A DNA stretch of 64,000 nt from positions 58,287,172 through 58,351,171 of the forward strand of contig OZ026517.1 of NCBI GenBank assembly GCA_964019695.1, given 5' to 3'. Numbering within the stretch: the stretch's first letter is position 1; every line of letters starts with the position of its first letter. Origin of the DNA: Loripinus fragilis (taxonomy: Eukaryota > Mollusca > Bivalvia > Lucinida > Lucinidae). Positions 22,804 to 34,245 of the stretch are shown here, in pieces. The translations under genes were made by a program, and so were the position numbers. The notes under the pieces are model-generated. The model was not told the DNA's origin. It was given only the letters and a program-made list of their open reading frames with translations, and did no database searches.

Positions 22804-22910
22804 CATATGTTTTGGGTGCTCAAAAGAACCGTCTCATTGAGACGGTTCTTTGGTGCTCAAAAGAACCGTCTCATTGAGACGGTTCTTTTGAGTACCCACA
22901 ACATATGTTT
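22804..22910. repeat. Nested perfect palindromes
   Basis: Two perfect hairpins lie side by side: 22823-22851 (14 bp arms, one-base centre) and 22856-22892 (18 bp arms, one-base centre). Both are built on AAAGAACCGTCTCA. A larger outer pairing, CATATGTTTTGGGTGCTC with its near-inverse GAGTACCCACAACATATG, encloses both. A decayed relative lies at 34113-34170. This is probably a tiny foldback element whose core has been tandemly duplicated. It could extrude as a cruciform. Confidence 0.9.
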
Positions 22911-23954
22911 TGGTTGCAAAATAAGAAAGTTATTTTTCTGTTACGCACTCTTAACTAAAGTCCTGGGTACTACTTGTATAAGCCAAAAGCCCTGGTCAGA
23001 TTGGGCTAATGACCGAGCCTAATCTGTGTTGTTACTGCATGCCATTTTGTTGGTTCTGGCCATTTGTTATACGAGTTACCAAGTAATATTTGTTTCCAGG
23101 TTTAATCCAGATAGATTCACCAACGCAAATCAACAGGAAAGAGAAAAATCCTGGTTCTCACCATTTGTGTGGGAAGACGTGAATGTTTGGCGCGTGAATT
23201 TACGTATGGTGTTGCAGTGGTGACCATGGTTACCCTTCTAAGAAAGTTCAAATTCCACGTGGTTGATGAAACCGAGGCTCACAACGCTGTTGATGAAAAC
23301 GAGGCACACAATCCTGTATGGGGTCTTTCCACTCACCACCATGAAGAGGTTTTGATGCGTCTTTCCAGGCGCTAGAACAGTCTGTTAGTGATTATTTTCA
23401 GTTAAACAAATTTGTCTAACCTTTATTACATTTATACTTATATATTTCTAGAACAATATTTTATGCCATTTATAAAGAACTTTCACTATCTTATGCCAAA
23501 TAGAAATTGTCGCCATTATAGTTTTACTCTTTTCGGACATAAATTCATGTAAGCATGAGCAGATCTACAAACTTTGGTAAGATGTTCTGGCATTGTTTTT
23601 GAAGACTTCAACGTATTTCATAGAGGCCTGAAAGGACCTCCCTCAAGAAGCAATTGGACCCAATGGGTCCAATTGCTTCTTGATGGGGGGGGGGGGTACC
23701 AGTCTTTGTAAGTAAACCTATAGCCCCTTGTGATTTTTGAGGGGAAGAGGGGGTCTGGACCCCCCTGTTACTCCCTCTGGGATGCATATAAGGTTTATCA
23801 GCCATGGAACATTGAATGCTGGCTTGGTAACTTTGTGATTTTCCAGGGGATTTGCACCAATATTTCTAAGGAACCCTGTAGCAGGATGATTTTCCAGGGT
23901 GGTTGTTTAGCCCTCTGTCCCTTCTCTGGATCCGCGCATGTGAAGCCACCTGAG
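22911..23954. other. Non-coding stretch with a perfect 37 bp palindrome
   Basis: No gene recognised. 23645-23681 is a perfect palindrome with 18 bp arms around one base (arm AAGAAGCAATTGGACCCA), followed by a G homopolymer. Frames of 65-80 codons here lack recognisable domains. Confidence 0.6.
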
Positions 23955-24213
23955 GGGTGGACTGGGGATTAAATTATTTTATCAATAAAATCTTCACCAC
24001 AGTAAAGCAAGAAGTCAAAATGGCAAAAAGTACTAAACTACAAAACCATGACCAAACACGGACCCTCAAATATAATGGGGATAACAATGAATTAGCAACA
24101 ACAGAATCATTGCTTTATAACGGACAGCAACTGGAGCCACCGGGGTGGGGGATTAAGTTATTTTACCAGTCAAATTTTCACCATAAGTTCTGCTGTTGTT
24201 TTTCCAAGACACC
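23955..24213. repeat. Repeat unit of the GGGGATTAA...AGCAAGAAG type, first copy
   Basis: Contains GTAAAGCAAGAAG, AAAAAGTACTAAACTACAAA, GACCCTCAAATATAA, AGCAACAACAGAATCATTGC and GATTAAGTTATTTT. The same order recurs at about 24506-24795, on either side of a Penelope-associated repeat copy. Non-coding. Confidence 0.75.
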
Positions 24214-24505
24214 ATCAATAGTAAGTGAGTATGATCAGGAAATACCACAATCACAAACTGCAGACAACCCCCTAGCACCGCGAGGAAGAGCTGCTCAACC
24301 ATCACAAGACACCAGGAAGACAAAATAAGTAAAGCAACCAGCTCTCTCTTCCCCATCAAGATGATTGCAATACTAGAATGGACATAAAGTAACGTACAAC
24401 AAAACGTAGAACAATTACAGACTCCCACAATGGGGGTAACAATTAACAAAAAGTCAACAACAACAGAACCACCGCCTTAGAACGGAAAGCAGCCTAAGCC
24501 ACCGT
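24214..24505 (-). repeat. Penelope-associated repeat, copy 4
   Basis: Minus-strand copy from AGTAAGTGAGTATGATCAGG to CGCCTTAGAACGGAAAGCAG, very like copy 2. It sits between two copies of the flanking unit, suggesting insertion into it or a composite element. Confidence 0.85.
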
Positions 24506-24800
24506 AAAGCAAACTAATAAACACACAGTAAAGCAAGAAGGCAATGACAAAGGAACAATTTATCCTTTTAAGTGAGACGATCACAATTCTAAAATTGGCA
24601 AACAGTACTAAACTACAAAACAATGACCAAACTCAGACCCTCAAATATAACAGGAGTAACAATGAATCAGCAACAACAGAATCATTGCTTTAGAACGGAC
24701 AGCAGCTGGAGCCACCCGGGTGGGGGATTAAGTTATTTTTCCAGTCAAATCTTCACCTTTTGCTGTTGTTTTTCCAAGACACCATAACACAAACTAATAT
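24506..24800. repeat. Repeat unit of the GGGGATTAA...AGCAAGAAG type, second copy
   Basis: Direct copy of 23955-24213, again ending in GTGGGGGATTAAGTTATTTT, CTTCACC and CTGTTGTTTTTCCAAGACAC. Differences from the first copy are scattered. Confidence 0.75.
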
Positions 24801-25144
24801 AATAAACACACAGTGAAGCAAGAAGGCAAATTCTAGAATTGCGTACAAAGTAATAAACTACGAAACCACGACGAGCACAACCCCATACCTAATGGAAGCA
24901 ACAAAATAGAGCCCACAAATTGCCCTAGGCTACAATTAAAAGGGGCATTGCATATCATAGTATTGCATAAAATCCTAGCCTAGCCTGGCTCCAGGCTCTA
25001 AATTCAAGGTAAACTACTGTAACCGAACACAACTGTTCTCTCATATGATCCCTTTGGTAAAATTTATTGTTTTTGCAAGATGATAAAATTACAAGCTAGA
25101 CGTGGCGTGGGGTGCAGTCTACATAGAATCTGTGTTGCATGATT

Positions 25145-25365
25145 TCAGGGACTTCTGGAAGCTTATTTTAAAATAAAAAAAAACGGTGGTGAGCAAGAAA
25201 AATAATCCATTATTCGTGTGAGGGTAGGATAGAAAAATCTGTCCCTCGGGATCACTGTTTGTCATCACTCGGCATGCCTCCTGATGCCAAACGGCAATCC
25301 TCGGGACAGATTTTTCTATCCTACCTCCACACTCATGAAAGGTTTTTATAATGACCCCCCACCCC
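25145..25365 (+). mobile_element. Foldback MITE, copy 2
   Basis: Same order as 8005-8225, including GGACTTCTGGAAGCTTATTT and GTGAGCAAGA, then a palindromic core at 25216-25334 (GTGTGAGGGTAGGATAGAAA and its inverse). The similarity at the left extends 70 bp beyond the palindrome, which helps define the mobile unit. Confidence 0.8.
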
Positions 25366-25377
25366 CAACCGAAGGGA

Positions 25378-26740
25378 GGGGGACATATTGGTTTTGGTGT
25401 GGATCCTGTCAGCGTCGACATCAGTTCAAAGTAGCTTCGTTTCTGTAGATTATCTTCTGGACCAGTGTATGGATTTTGACCAAACTTGCATAGATACATA
25501 GTTGGGAGAGCGGAAAAAGTTGATTAGATTTTGGTGACCCTAATCTTATTTTCAAGGTCACACCAGCACTTTGACATGTAAATTTGTAGGCGTCGGCGTC
25601 AGCGTCAGCGTCACTTTGTTTCTGTGCGTTATCTTCTGAACCAGTGGATGGGTTTTGACCAAACTTGCATAGAAAGATATTTGGGAGGGCGGAAAGAGTT
25701 GATTAAATTTTGGTGACCTTGACCTTATATTAAGGTCACACCAGCAGTTACAATGTCAAATTTTGATCAAAATAGGGTTTCCGCACGTTATCTCTTGAAC
25801 TGAACAATGGATTATGGCAAAACTTTATGTATTGTTTTATTGTGACACAATAAAGAGTTGATTAGATTTTGGCGATCTTGCCCCAATTTTCAAGGTCATC
25901 ATCCTATAAAAACTGTAAATGTCAGCCATATCGGCACATTATCTTCTGAACCAGTGATGAATTTTGTGCAAACTTGCATAGATATATAGTTAGGAAGACA
26001 TAAAGAGTTAGATAGTTTTTTGCGATCTTGACCCTATTTTAAACGTCATACCAGCACTTTGAAATGTCAAATTTTGACTCAAATAGGGTTTTTGCATGTT
26101 ATCTCTTGACCAGGACAATGGATTTTGGCAAAACATTATATATTGCACAATTGCGGCACAAAGGAGATTTGATAAGATTTTTGTGACCTTAGTTTAATTT
26201 TCAAGGTCACCATCCTATAAAGACTATAAAAATCAGCTATTTCCACACACTGTCTTCTTGACCAGTGGGTGGATTACCTGGATTTTGACTAAACTGGCAT
26301 ACTTAAATTGTCAGGAGGGTATAAAGAGTTGATTAGATTTTAGTGACCTTGCCCTTATTTTCAAGGTCACGTCAGCTTTTTGAAATGTCAAATTTAGACC
26401 AAAATGGGGTTTGCACATGTTATCTCTTGAACGGAATCATGGACTCTAGTCAAACTTAATACATTGTATCAGTGTGACATAATGAAGAGCTCTTTAAATT
26501 TTGGTGACCTTGACGTAATTTTCAAACTCAACATCCCATTGAGACTGTACTAATCAGCCAATTTCGAGCTCTATCTTCTGAACCAGTGGGAGGATTTTTA
26601 GCAAACTTGAATAGATACTTTTTAGGAGGTGAAAAAGATTTAATTAGATTCTGGTGACCTTGATCTTATTTTCAAGGTCACAACATCACTTTGTAATGTC
26701 AAATTTGACCAAATTGTATTCCTGCATGCTATCTATTGAA
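25378..26740 (+). repeat. Degenerate ~170 bp tandem repeat array
   Basis: About eight diverged units. Recurring blocks are ATCTTCTGAACCAGTGGATG, TTTTGACCAAACTTGCATAG, AAGAGTTGATTAGATTTTGG, TGACCTTGACCTTATTTTCA and AAGGTCAC. Alternate units carry TATCTCTTGAAC, so the true higher-order period may be two sub-units. Non-coding. The CDS-like reading on either strand is interrupted everywhere. Confidence 0.85.
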
Positions 26741-26982
26741 TGATGGATTCCAGCCATTCATATATTGAACATGAGCTGATTTGGTTAAGCATGCTTCACA
26801 AGTCGTCAATTTACGCTTGGGGACACAGTTTTCTTCTGAAAACACTGTTTTAATTATATTTTAGATTTTATTTAGCCCTGGCAAGCCTTGTGTATTTTAA
26901 ATTATCACACTGATATCAGTGAATATTGTTCTATGTTGGAGTATCAAAGAACGTAAAATTGCGAGCGTTCATAGATATTATA
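26741..26982. other. Non-coding stretch
   Basis: Nothing recognised. Confidence 0.5.
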
Positions 26983-27540
26983 TGACTATTTGGTTATTGT
27001 AAAGGCGGCACCTCATGAATGCGTAATTAGGACTGGTCAAACTTAGACATAGATAAAAGCTCAAATGAGGCGTGGTTTTATTCAAAAGTAACTGTATCAT
27101 CTTGCGCCATTACCTCAGTATAGACGCAAAATACATTATTTAGTCCTTAAAACGCCAGCAAAATAACTGCATCAGAAAATGTCTATTTAACATAAGCATA
27201 GAGGCAAACCTTGTGGACCCAGAACAGACTGCTTCTGTAGGAGCAGTCTGATCTGTGTCCACGCTGTTTGTTTATCATTTTTATGAGGCTTCAAATACAA
27301 CAAAAACATACATTTTGTGATTATGCGCTCTCAGGGTTAATAAATGTGAGTTCAGTGTGTATACGGTTAGGATTTTTATTAAATGCATGCACGTTTGCAT
27401 AGCCCAAACAATTTATGAAATCTTCACCAAATTATGAATAGAACCTGATTTCTCTTGTTTACCAGATGAAATAGCGGAACCACGCCCAGATATGAATATT
27501 AATGTTGCCACCTTTACAGAGAGCGAAAAGTAAGGTAATA
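26983..27540 (-). mobile_element. MITE-like element, copy 2 (inverted relative to 3335-3804)
   Basis: The reverse complement follows 3335-3804 block by block: TCATATCTGGGCGTGGTTC, CCGTATACACACTGAACTCA, TATTTTGCTGGCGTTTTAAG, GCGCAAGATGATACAGTTAC and GTCCTAATTACGCATTCATG. It also contains an imperfect hairpin at 27210-27270 (TGTGGACCCAGAACAGACTG with its inverse) that is shorter in copy 1. Ends resemble the copy 1 TIRs but are more decayed. Confidence 0.8.
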
Positions 27541-27691
27541 TATTGACGAGGGACACTATACGTCGATATGACAGTGCGAGAATCCTTTTATTATATAGCT
27601 ATAAATATTTGGTATTATTTTTGATCGTGTAAGACAAAAAAAAATATGTATGAAGTAGATAACAGATTTCGTTAAATGCGTTACACTTTAT

Positions 27692-27840
27692 CTCCGAGAG
27701 AAGTAAGTAAGGGTGCAAAGATCAGGAATCGATACAATCAAGTACCACACCTGACCCAGGATACCAATGGGAAAGTGACAAACTCACAGCAGACACCACA
27801 AACGAAAGCCAAGAGGTCAGCCAAGAAGTCATCTTTTGTA
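27692..27840 (-). repeat. Fragment of the 16.8-17.4 kb repeat arm family
   Basis: Plus-strand text AGTAAGTAAGGGTGCAAAGA, ATACAATCAAGTACCACACC and AATGGGAAAGTGACAAACTC matches the 17137-17400 arm. Similarity fades after about 27840. The 90-codon frame over it is a by-product. Confidence 0.75.
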
Positions 27841-28114
27841 ACGCCATGCAATAGCAAATACAAAGGCATTCGGGTAGAAGTGTCAACATTGGTAATGTGC
27901 CATTATCAAATGATATATGCACAAATGTTACCCAGCTTTTATCCTTAAGTTTTAATTATTTGATATGTATAGCTATATAATAGTAATTGATGTAATGCGA
28001 ATGAGAGACATAAAAGTGAAAGAAGTTACCACATTCATAGACACAAACTAGGGCAAACTGATTGGGTTTAAATTGGGTAGACGCTGTTAGGTATATAATG
28101 GAGAACAGTGAACA
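27841..28114. other. Non-coding stretch
   Basis: Nothing recognised. Confidence 0.5.
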
Positions 28115-28530
28115 TACAAAAAGTAAGTGAGTAGAACCAGGAAATACGACAATCACACACTGCAGACCAACTGTGAGGAAGAGTCACAGAACATTTATAG
28201 TAACATGACATCTTTAAGACAATTAAAACAAAGCTTACAGCTCTATCTTCCTCTTCAAAATGATTGCAAAGCTAGAAAGGGCACAACGTAATGCATAACA
28301 AAACAAAGACAAACACAGAACACTGACAAACAATGGGAAGTACATTAAACAATAGATCAACAACACCAGAACCACCGCCTTAGGATAGACAGCAGCCTAA
28401 GCCACCAGCAGGGGGACTTAAATGCATTTTACTTGCGCCATATCTTCGCCTTAGATTATGTTGTTGTTAAACACATTCTTGCTTAGCTCGCATGGAAGCT
28501 TACTAACTAATGCAATGTATCATCGCAGAT
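28115..28530 (-). repeat. Penelope-associated repeat, copy 5
   Basis: Minus-strand, nearly full length. The plus-strand text runs from AGTAAGTGAGTAGAACCAGG through ACCGCCTTAGGATAGACAGC to AGCTCGCATGGAAGC and CTAATGCAATGTATCAT, which is the inverse of the left end of copy 1. More diverged in the middle than copies 2 and 4. Confidence 0.8.
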
Positions 28531-28599
28531 AAACAATCAAATCAAATTCACACACTATGATAACAAGAGGGCCAAGTGGTCCTAAAATGCTTAGCTGAG

Positions 28600-29450
28600 G
28601 TTTGTTTAAAGCTTGCATATAGGTATCTGTTTAAAGCTGACCATGTCCCTGGTGATACTTGGAGCGGGGCCTTTTTTGGCCCCAGGGGCATAATTTTGCT
28701 ACATATCAAATATCAAGGCCCTAGGCCGTATGGTTTCAGACAAGAAGAATATTTCCTGTTTTTTTCCCCTAAATAAGTCTATGTAAAACATGTCAGCCCC
28801 GGGGCGGGCCATTTTTAGCCCCAGGGATATATTTTGAACAAACTGGGTAGGTTCACTAGGTGATGCTTCATACCAAATATCAAGCTCTAGGTCTTGTTGG
28901 TCAAGTAGAATTTTTTTTTATGTTTCTCCCTGTAAGCCTATATAAAGCATGTGACCCCGGGGCGGGGCCATTTTTAGCCCCAGGGGCATAATTTAAACAA
29001 ACTTGGTAGAGGTCTACTATGTGATGCTACATACCAAATATCAAGGTTCTATGCCTTACAGTTTCAGACAAGAAGTTTTTTTTTCAATGTTTTCCCTATA
29101 CAAGACCATGTTAACAATGTGACCCCAGGGCAGGGCCATTTTTGGCACAAAGGACATAATTTGAACAAACTTGGTAGAGGTTTATTAGGTGATGCTACAT
29201 ACTAAATATCAAGGCTCTAGGCCAAATGGTTTCAGGCAAGAAGATTTTTTCATGTTTTTCCTAATATAGGCCTATGTAGGTGATACTACTTACCAAATAT
29301 CGAGTCTCTAGGCAATGTGGTTTCGGACAAGAAGCTTTTTAAAGTTTTCATCTTGAAAGTCTATTTTTAGCCTGTGTGACCTAGATATGCAACGGACATA
29401 AACCATTTGAACAAATATTAAAGAGGGCCATATAAGGATAATTCCTGCCA
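28600..29450 (+). repeat. Degenerate ~150-190 bp tandem repeat (about five units)
   Basis: Each unit carries GGGCCATTTTTAGCCCCAGG, GGCATAATTTGAACAAACTT, GGTAGAGGT, GATGCTACATACCAAATATC, AAGGCTCTAGGCC and GTTTCAGACAAGAAG. Units start near 28650, 28795, 28965, 29120 and 29275, each diverged from the next. Non-coding; the short open frame at 28576 spans part of one unit. Confidence 0.85.
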
Positions 29451-29451
29451 A

Positions 29452-29608
29452 AAATAGTAAGTGAGTATGATCAGGAAAAACCACTATCACAAACTTAAAT
29501 GCATTTTACTGGTACCAAATCTTAGCCCTAGATTCTGCTGTTGTTGAAGTACAAGAAATATTCAGCTCGCATGGAGGCCATCTAACAAATGCAATGTATC
29601 AGTTTGGT
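29452..29608 (-). repeat. Penelope-associated repeat, copy 6, internally deleted
   Basis: It keeps both ends (AGTAAGTGAGTATGATCAGG at the left; TTCAGCTCGCATGGAGGCCA and AATGCAATGTATCA at the right). The central ~250 bp, including the GGGAGTAACAATAAAC block and the ~80-codon frame, is missing. The junction lies near CACAAACTTAAATGCATTTT. Confidence 0.85.
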
Positions 29609-29619
29609 TCAAATCCAGC

Positions 29620-30420
29620 CAGTAGTTAAGGAGGGGATGTACTTTGAAGCAATTGTTGACGACAGCCGAAGACGCTGTATGCCGGACATCCAACGATCAC
29701 AATAGCTCACCATGAGCCAAAGCCTCAGCTGAGCTAAAAGAAATGGCTCATGACTCACAGATAGTCAGAGCTAAAGAAAATCTGAAGCTGAGCTAGGGTG
29801 GGCCAACGACAAGCATCAGGCACCAACCAACGGATTAAAGCTTTACGTCAGGGCTGTCATTGAGTCTGAGGCCTGACCCACCGTCATGCAATTGAAGAGG
29901 AAACCATAGCTATAAACTGTGATTGGGTTTACAACCAGGCATGCAGACTGTCGCATTATACCTATGCTGTATCCCACACTTTTATAATGTTTATTTTTTT
30001 AATTGATCACTTAAATTAGGCTTTCCACCATTTTTTTTTTAATTTATGAACTAAATCGACATAAAATATAGGTTCTGATATGCCTTGTTGCAGAAGAGTC
30101 TTGAAGCAAATACTGTATTTAACAATCAACTCTGAGTGCCAGTAATGAAATTGAGAAAAACGCTTTTGGAAGTTTATGGTATCGGTTACCTTGTTGTAGT
30201 AGCTTAGAAGTAACAATTTAGACAGGTTGTTGAAGTCAACACCATTAACTTCAACAGCATTAAAACTTACTCTTTCAAAACGAATAAGTTGCGAAATGTA
30301 TACACCATAGGAAGGGGAGCAAGGAACATCTCCATCAAGAAATGGAAAATTATTTATAAATACAAAATCAAAATTGTCTCATTTATCATAAATTTATTTG
30401 AAATAGTTGGCTATTGCTAT
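29620..30420 (-). pseudogene. Penelope-like RT 3' fragment
   Basis: The minus strand near 30016-30216 reads a SQFHYWHSELIVKYSICFKT segment and then a LLQQGISEPIFYVDLVHKLK segment, matching the C-terminal part of the RT at 19791-20807. Plus-strand text further right (GATGTTCCTTGCTCCC inverse, ACGAATAAGTTGCGAAATGT) covers slightly more N-terminal codons. The catalytic YLDD part is absent. Untranslated tail motifs (AGGCCTGACCCACC) follow toward 29820, then copy 6 of the companion repeat. Truncation from the 5' side is the usual outcome of target-primed reverse transcription. Confidence 0.8.
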
Positions 30421-30689
30421 TTGGATTCCTTCTTAATTTGTTTCATTTCATAAAATACTTGATATAGAGAGCCCTGTCTATTTTCAAATTTATTCCAGCT
30501 AGTTATAATAGATATAGTTCATAGGATGTCTATTGAAATTAGTCAGCAACGTTTAAAAATAAAAAAACAACAACATTTTTTTGACTGAAGCTCCTTTTAT
30601 GTTGGACTCATTTTCCCTTCAAATAAAATTATGTGATAAAAATTACGTAGAACAAAATCTGAGTGGATAAATATTTCGTTTTGAAATCA

Positions 30690-31250
30690 AATGGGCCTCG
30701 ACGCGAGAAAACCTGTCTTCCGGGGATTGCGAACAATAAAGGTGCAGACCAGCCTTCGCATCCACGCAGACTGATCAGCGCCTTTGTTCTTGGTTTTATC
30801 GAAAGTATCATTTTTAAACTTGCTTCAAGCAAAATATATATTCTAACTAGCCTCTGAAGCTGAGGAGACTGGTTTGAGTCTCGCTTTGCTGGAAATCACA
30901 TGTCGTGGCTCATTTCGATTTGAAATTAAAATTTGATAATGAAGGGAAAAGGCTGTAAAGGAATTGGTGTTTGCTTATTTCTTATGCTATGAGTTGCGGC
31001 ATGAGATTTCCAATAATTTGACATATTGATAAGTGTAGACTCGGACGAGCCTCTGCAGCCTCCTGTTAAGCTTAAAAACTCCAAATGGTGTTCAGTTATT
31101 AGCTTAACAATTATAGAATACTCAAGCGATTAGCAAAGGCTCTGGTTAGACTGCCCGTATGCGCAGGCTAATCTGAGCATTTGCTTGTCGCACATACCAC
31201 ATTCGTAGAAATCTCATGCACTGGCTCATATGGTCTCATGCGACCCTAAG
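30690..31250 (+). repeat. Composite bivalve-type repeat with GCGCAG hairpins
   Basis: Blocks CCTCGACGCGAGAAAACCTG, AGACCAGCCTTCGCATCC and GCTGAGGAGACTGGTTTGAG recur at about 55820-56030. The later blocks GTGTAGACTCGGACGAGCCT, AACTCCAAATGGTGTTC, ATACTCAAGCGATTAGCAAA and GCCCGTATGCGCAGGCT recur around 53510-53574 plus 55378-55520, where they are split by an insertion. Each contains a small hairpin of the CTGCGCAT/ATGCGCAG kind. Non-coding. Confidence 0.75.
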
Positions 31251-32034
31251 GCAAAAGTTATGACTAAATTCTATATACTCAGAAAAACAATTGAAGGATA
31301 TTCGGATTCCATGTAATCTCTTACGTTCAATACAACAAATACTAAATTAAAGCTAAATGTGCAATGCAGTTCATAGTTCCAGATACCTTTTATCAAAATC
31401 CATGTTTAATTTAAGCCACTCTTCAATGATTAAACTACAGTACTGTTCCAAATGATTGAACCCTCTATACTGAAAAGTCACAAACGTCCAAAATCTATTT
31501 AAACGCGTTTTTTGTTTGTATTTCATAATGTATTGCATCAAAATCATCGCTGTCTCTCAGTCAAATGTATGACACGTAACTTTGTAGCCGATGTCAAAGT
31601 TTTAATGCCAAAATATTGTCATATGGAATCAGGTATGCCATTTCTGCATATTATTGTTGTGAAAACTGGCCCATTATTAGTTGCAATAACTGTTAAATGG
31701 GTGTGAAATCTTTTCTGTTGTCAGTATTAGAAAAAAAGCAATGACCAGGTCAAGTTTGCAGCAAAGAATAAAAACGGAAATTTTATTGCTTGTGACTTTT
31801 CAGTACAGAGGGTTGTTACATTTGGCGTGGTACTGTATCATAACCAATGATCCGTAAAATTCATTTTCCATTTTACTGAATTGCAGAGTGGTTATTCTAT
31901 CAATGACAAAACACTTTGTTTGGAAACTATGTTCTCAAATGTAATAAAGTCAAATTAATTGTAATATCATTCAATTGTTTTTCTGAGTATAGTTTACAAA
32001 ATAACTATATGATCTCACTGCATTCTTACTAATA
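31251..32034. other. Non-coding stretch
   Basis: Nothing recognised; the 64-codon frame at 31512 has no domain. Confidence 0.5.
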
Positions 32035-32863
32035 CGACATTATACAATTGATGTGTTGTTTTGAGGTTAACATGAGGATTTGTCAACCCGAGAACAGTGG
32101 TGTTCACCGAGGTGAAGCCGAATTGAACATCACTTTGAGTGTTGACAAATTTTGAAATTAACCGAAAAAGAATGCACCAATTGTTTTGTTATATAACACT
32201 GTCTCTCTTTTCCTAGTTTTATTTAAAATATTTTCATATTTATAAATTTACTCAAGTCAGATGTTACTAGGAAGGTTATTTTAACAATATACTTCCCAAA
32301 TTTCTTCAACTCTTATGAGATAAGCAAAAACATTTGCATTTTTAACCCATATATGCCTAGCCTCTTTTTTCTGGGACATATGCAAATAGGCAGACCCAGA
32401 TCAGATGCCAAAGTCTAACACTGTGTCTGATCAGAGTCTCCACTGTGTGCTTGCATAATTTGCTATTAAAATTTGAATAAAAATGAAAACTACCACCTAG
32501 CATCCCTTGAAACAGAAAATGGACTGTTTCAATTGATAACGGTGGGAAATTCCATTCAGCATAAATGGGTTAAATAATGTTATCATACAATGAACAAATT
32601 CTGAATTCAATACATTTTACCTGTGAAATATACATAAGAAACCAGTCAGCGTTTCAATGTCTATTTTAGCTGTCAGGCAGCCGTGACAAAAACCATGCCA
32701 TATGGGCTAGATTTTAGTTCAATCTATTTTAGCTCTGTCAGCACTGACAAAACTAATTTTACCTGTCTTTAGCTCATCACTGTTTGACATCATGATCTGT
32801 CACAACCAGTGCAAGCTAGTTTCAGCCAATCAGAGGAGTTTTTTATAGGAGTCATATTACAAA
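32035..32863 (+). repeat. Dispersed ~830 bp repeat, copy 2
   Basis: Direct copy of 5846-6673. It retains the initial palindrome (about 32058-32180, more decayed), the GCAGACCCAGATCAGATGCC hairpin at about 32391-32453, and the closing CATCACTGTTTGACATCATG and CAGCCAATCAGAGGAG. It lacks the CT microsatellite that follows copy 1. Confidence 0.85.
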
Positions 32864-33129
32864 TAAGGCATGTATGACTCGATGTATTAATCATTTGTTC
32901 TACAATGTTTTGTACACAACATGTATTGAAGTCAAAACGACTGGAGAAAAGCTAATGGTCTAACTTAGTATTGTTCAGCGCTGTCCCTTATGAGTTTAAT
33001 ACCCAAAACGTTCGTCTCAACCAAGAATTGTATTAGATAAGTGCTGACCCAGATGAGATGTCTCCATGAGACATTACATCTTAGTCTGTACTCTCCAAAG
33101 TGTTCTCTAATTTTACTGCACTCCAACGT

Positions 33130-33990
33130 TGCTACCCAACAGGGTTCATAAGGCAGTACAACTCATAAACCAGAATCTCATTTAGTCTGTGCTGACCCAG
33201 ATGAACTGCCTCCATGATACTTGCCATCTCTGACTGCACTATCCGAAATGTTCTTTGTTGATTCTAGATGACAAACCTGTTCATAAGACAATAAAACTCA
33301 TGATTTGATCAGTTCTGACCCATATGAAATGCCTCTATGCGATTTCTCATCTCGGCCAAAATTATCACGAGTTTTCTTTCGTTGATACTTGATTTTAAAT
33401 ATTGATACACAAAATGTTAATAACCTTATATAACGTATGGCCTACATTCCTATAAGATCAGTACTGATCAGTACTGATCTTATCTCGACCTGGACTATCC
33501 AAAATGTTTTGATGATACTGGATTCAAGGATTGATATAAATAATGTTCAAAAGACAATACAATTTGTGAACTTCATTCTTATTATATCAGTGGTTACCGA
33601 GGTGAAAAGCCTCCATGAGACATCCCATCTAGGCCTAGACTATTCCTTGGTTTTATTGGATTTCAAAGAATTACATGTATATATACAATGTTCATAAGAC
33701 AATACAACTTATCACCTACATTCTTCTAATATCAGTGGTAACCCAGCTTTGATGCTTTTATGAGACATCCCGTCTAGAATTGCTCTATCAAAATATTCTT
33801 TTTTACTAAATTTCAAGGTTTGATACACACAATGTTTATACGACAATACAACTCATAGCCTATTTTCTAATTATACCAGTGATACACCAGATTAGATGTT
33901 CATGATCCATCTCATCTAGGCCTACACTATCCAGCATATTCTGTGCATTTACTGGATTTCAATGTTTGATAAAAAGTAAAAACTCAAAAA
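33130..33990 (+). repeat. 147 bp satellite, diverged block
   Basis: Diverged units with CATAAGACAATACAACTCAT, ATGAGATGCC-like, CATCTAGGCCT, TCTTTGTT and GGATTTCAA motifs. The first units are the weakest, and similarity to the 40 kb array rises toward 33.9 kb. Interrupted at 34 kb by unrelated repeats. Confidence 0.75.
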
Positions 33991-34112
33991 TGTGAACTCC
34001 ATTTTTTAAATATTTGCTAATTCGTAATAAAGTTGGGTCACACGGGATTCTTATAAGAGGACCTATTTATAAACTATTTTAATAACTGTCTATAAAACAT
34101 GTCTTTAGTGTA

Positions 34113-34170
34113 TAAAAGAAACGTCTCTCCAAGACGATTCTTTTAAGCACCAAAACATTTGTTGGATCAG
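34113..34170 (-). repeat. Decayed copy of the 22.8 kb hairpin
   Basis: TATAAAAGAAACGTCTCTCC followed by GACGATTCTTTTAAGCACC matches the reverse complement of one hairpin plus its outer CCAAAACAT flank at 22804-22910. Only one stem is present, with several mismatches. Confidence 0.6.
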
Positions 34171-34245
34171 AAAATACTAATAAGGATATATTTTTTATCA
34201 TTTTGTGGGGGGGATTATATAGTTCTGATACGAAAGGGCCTAATT

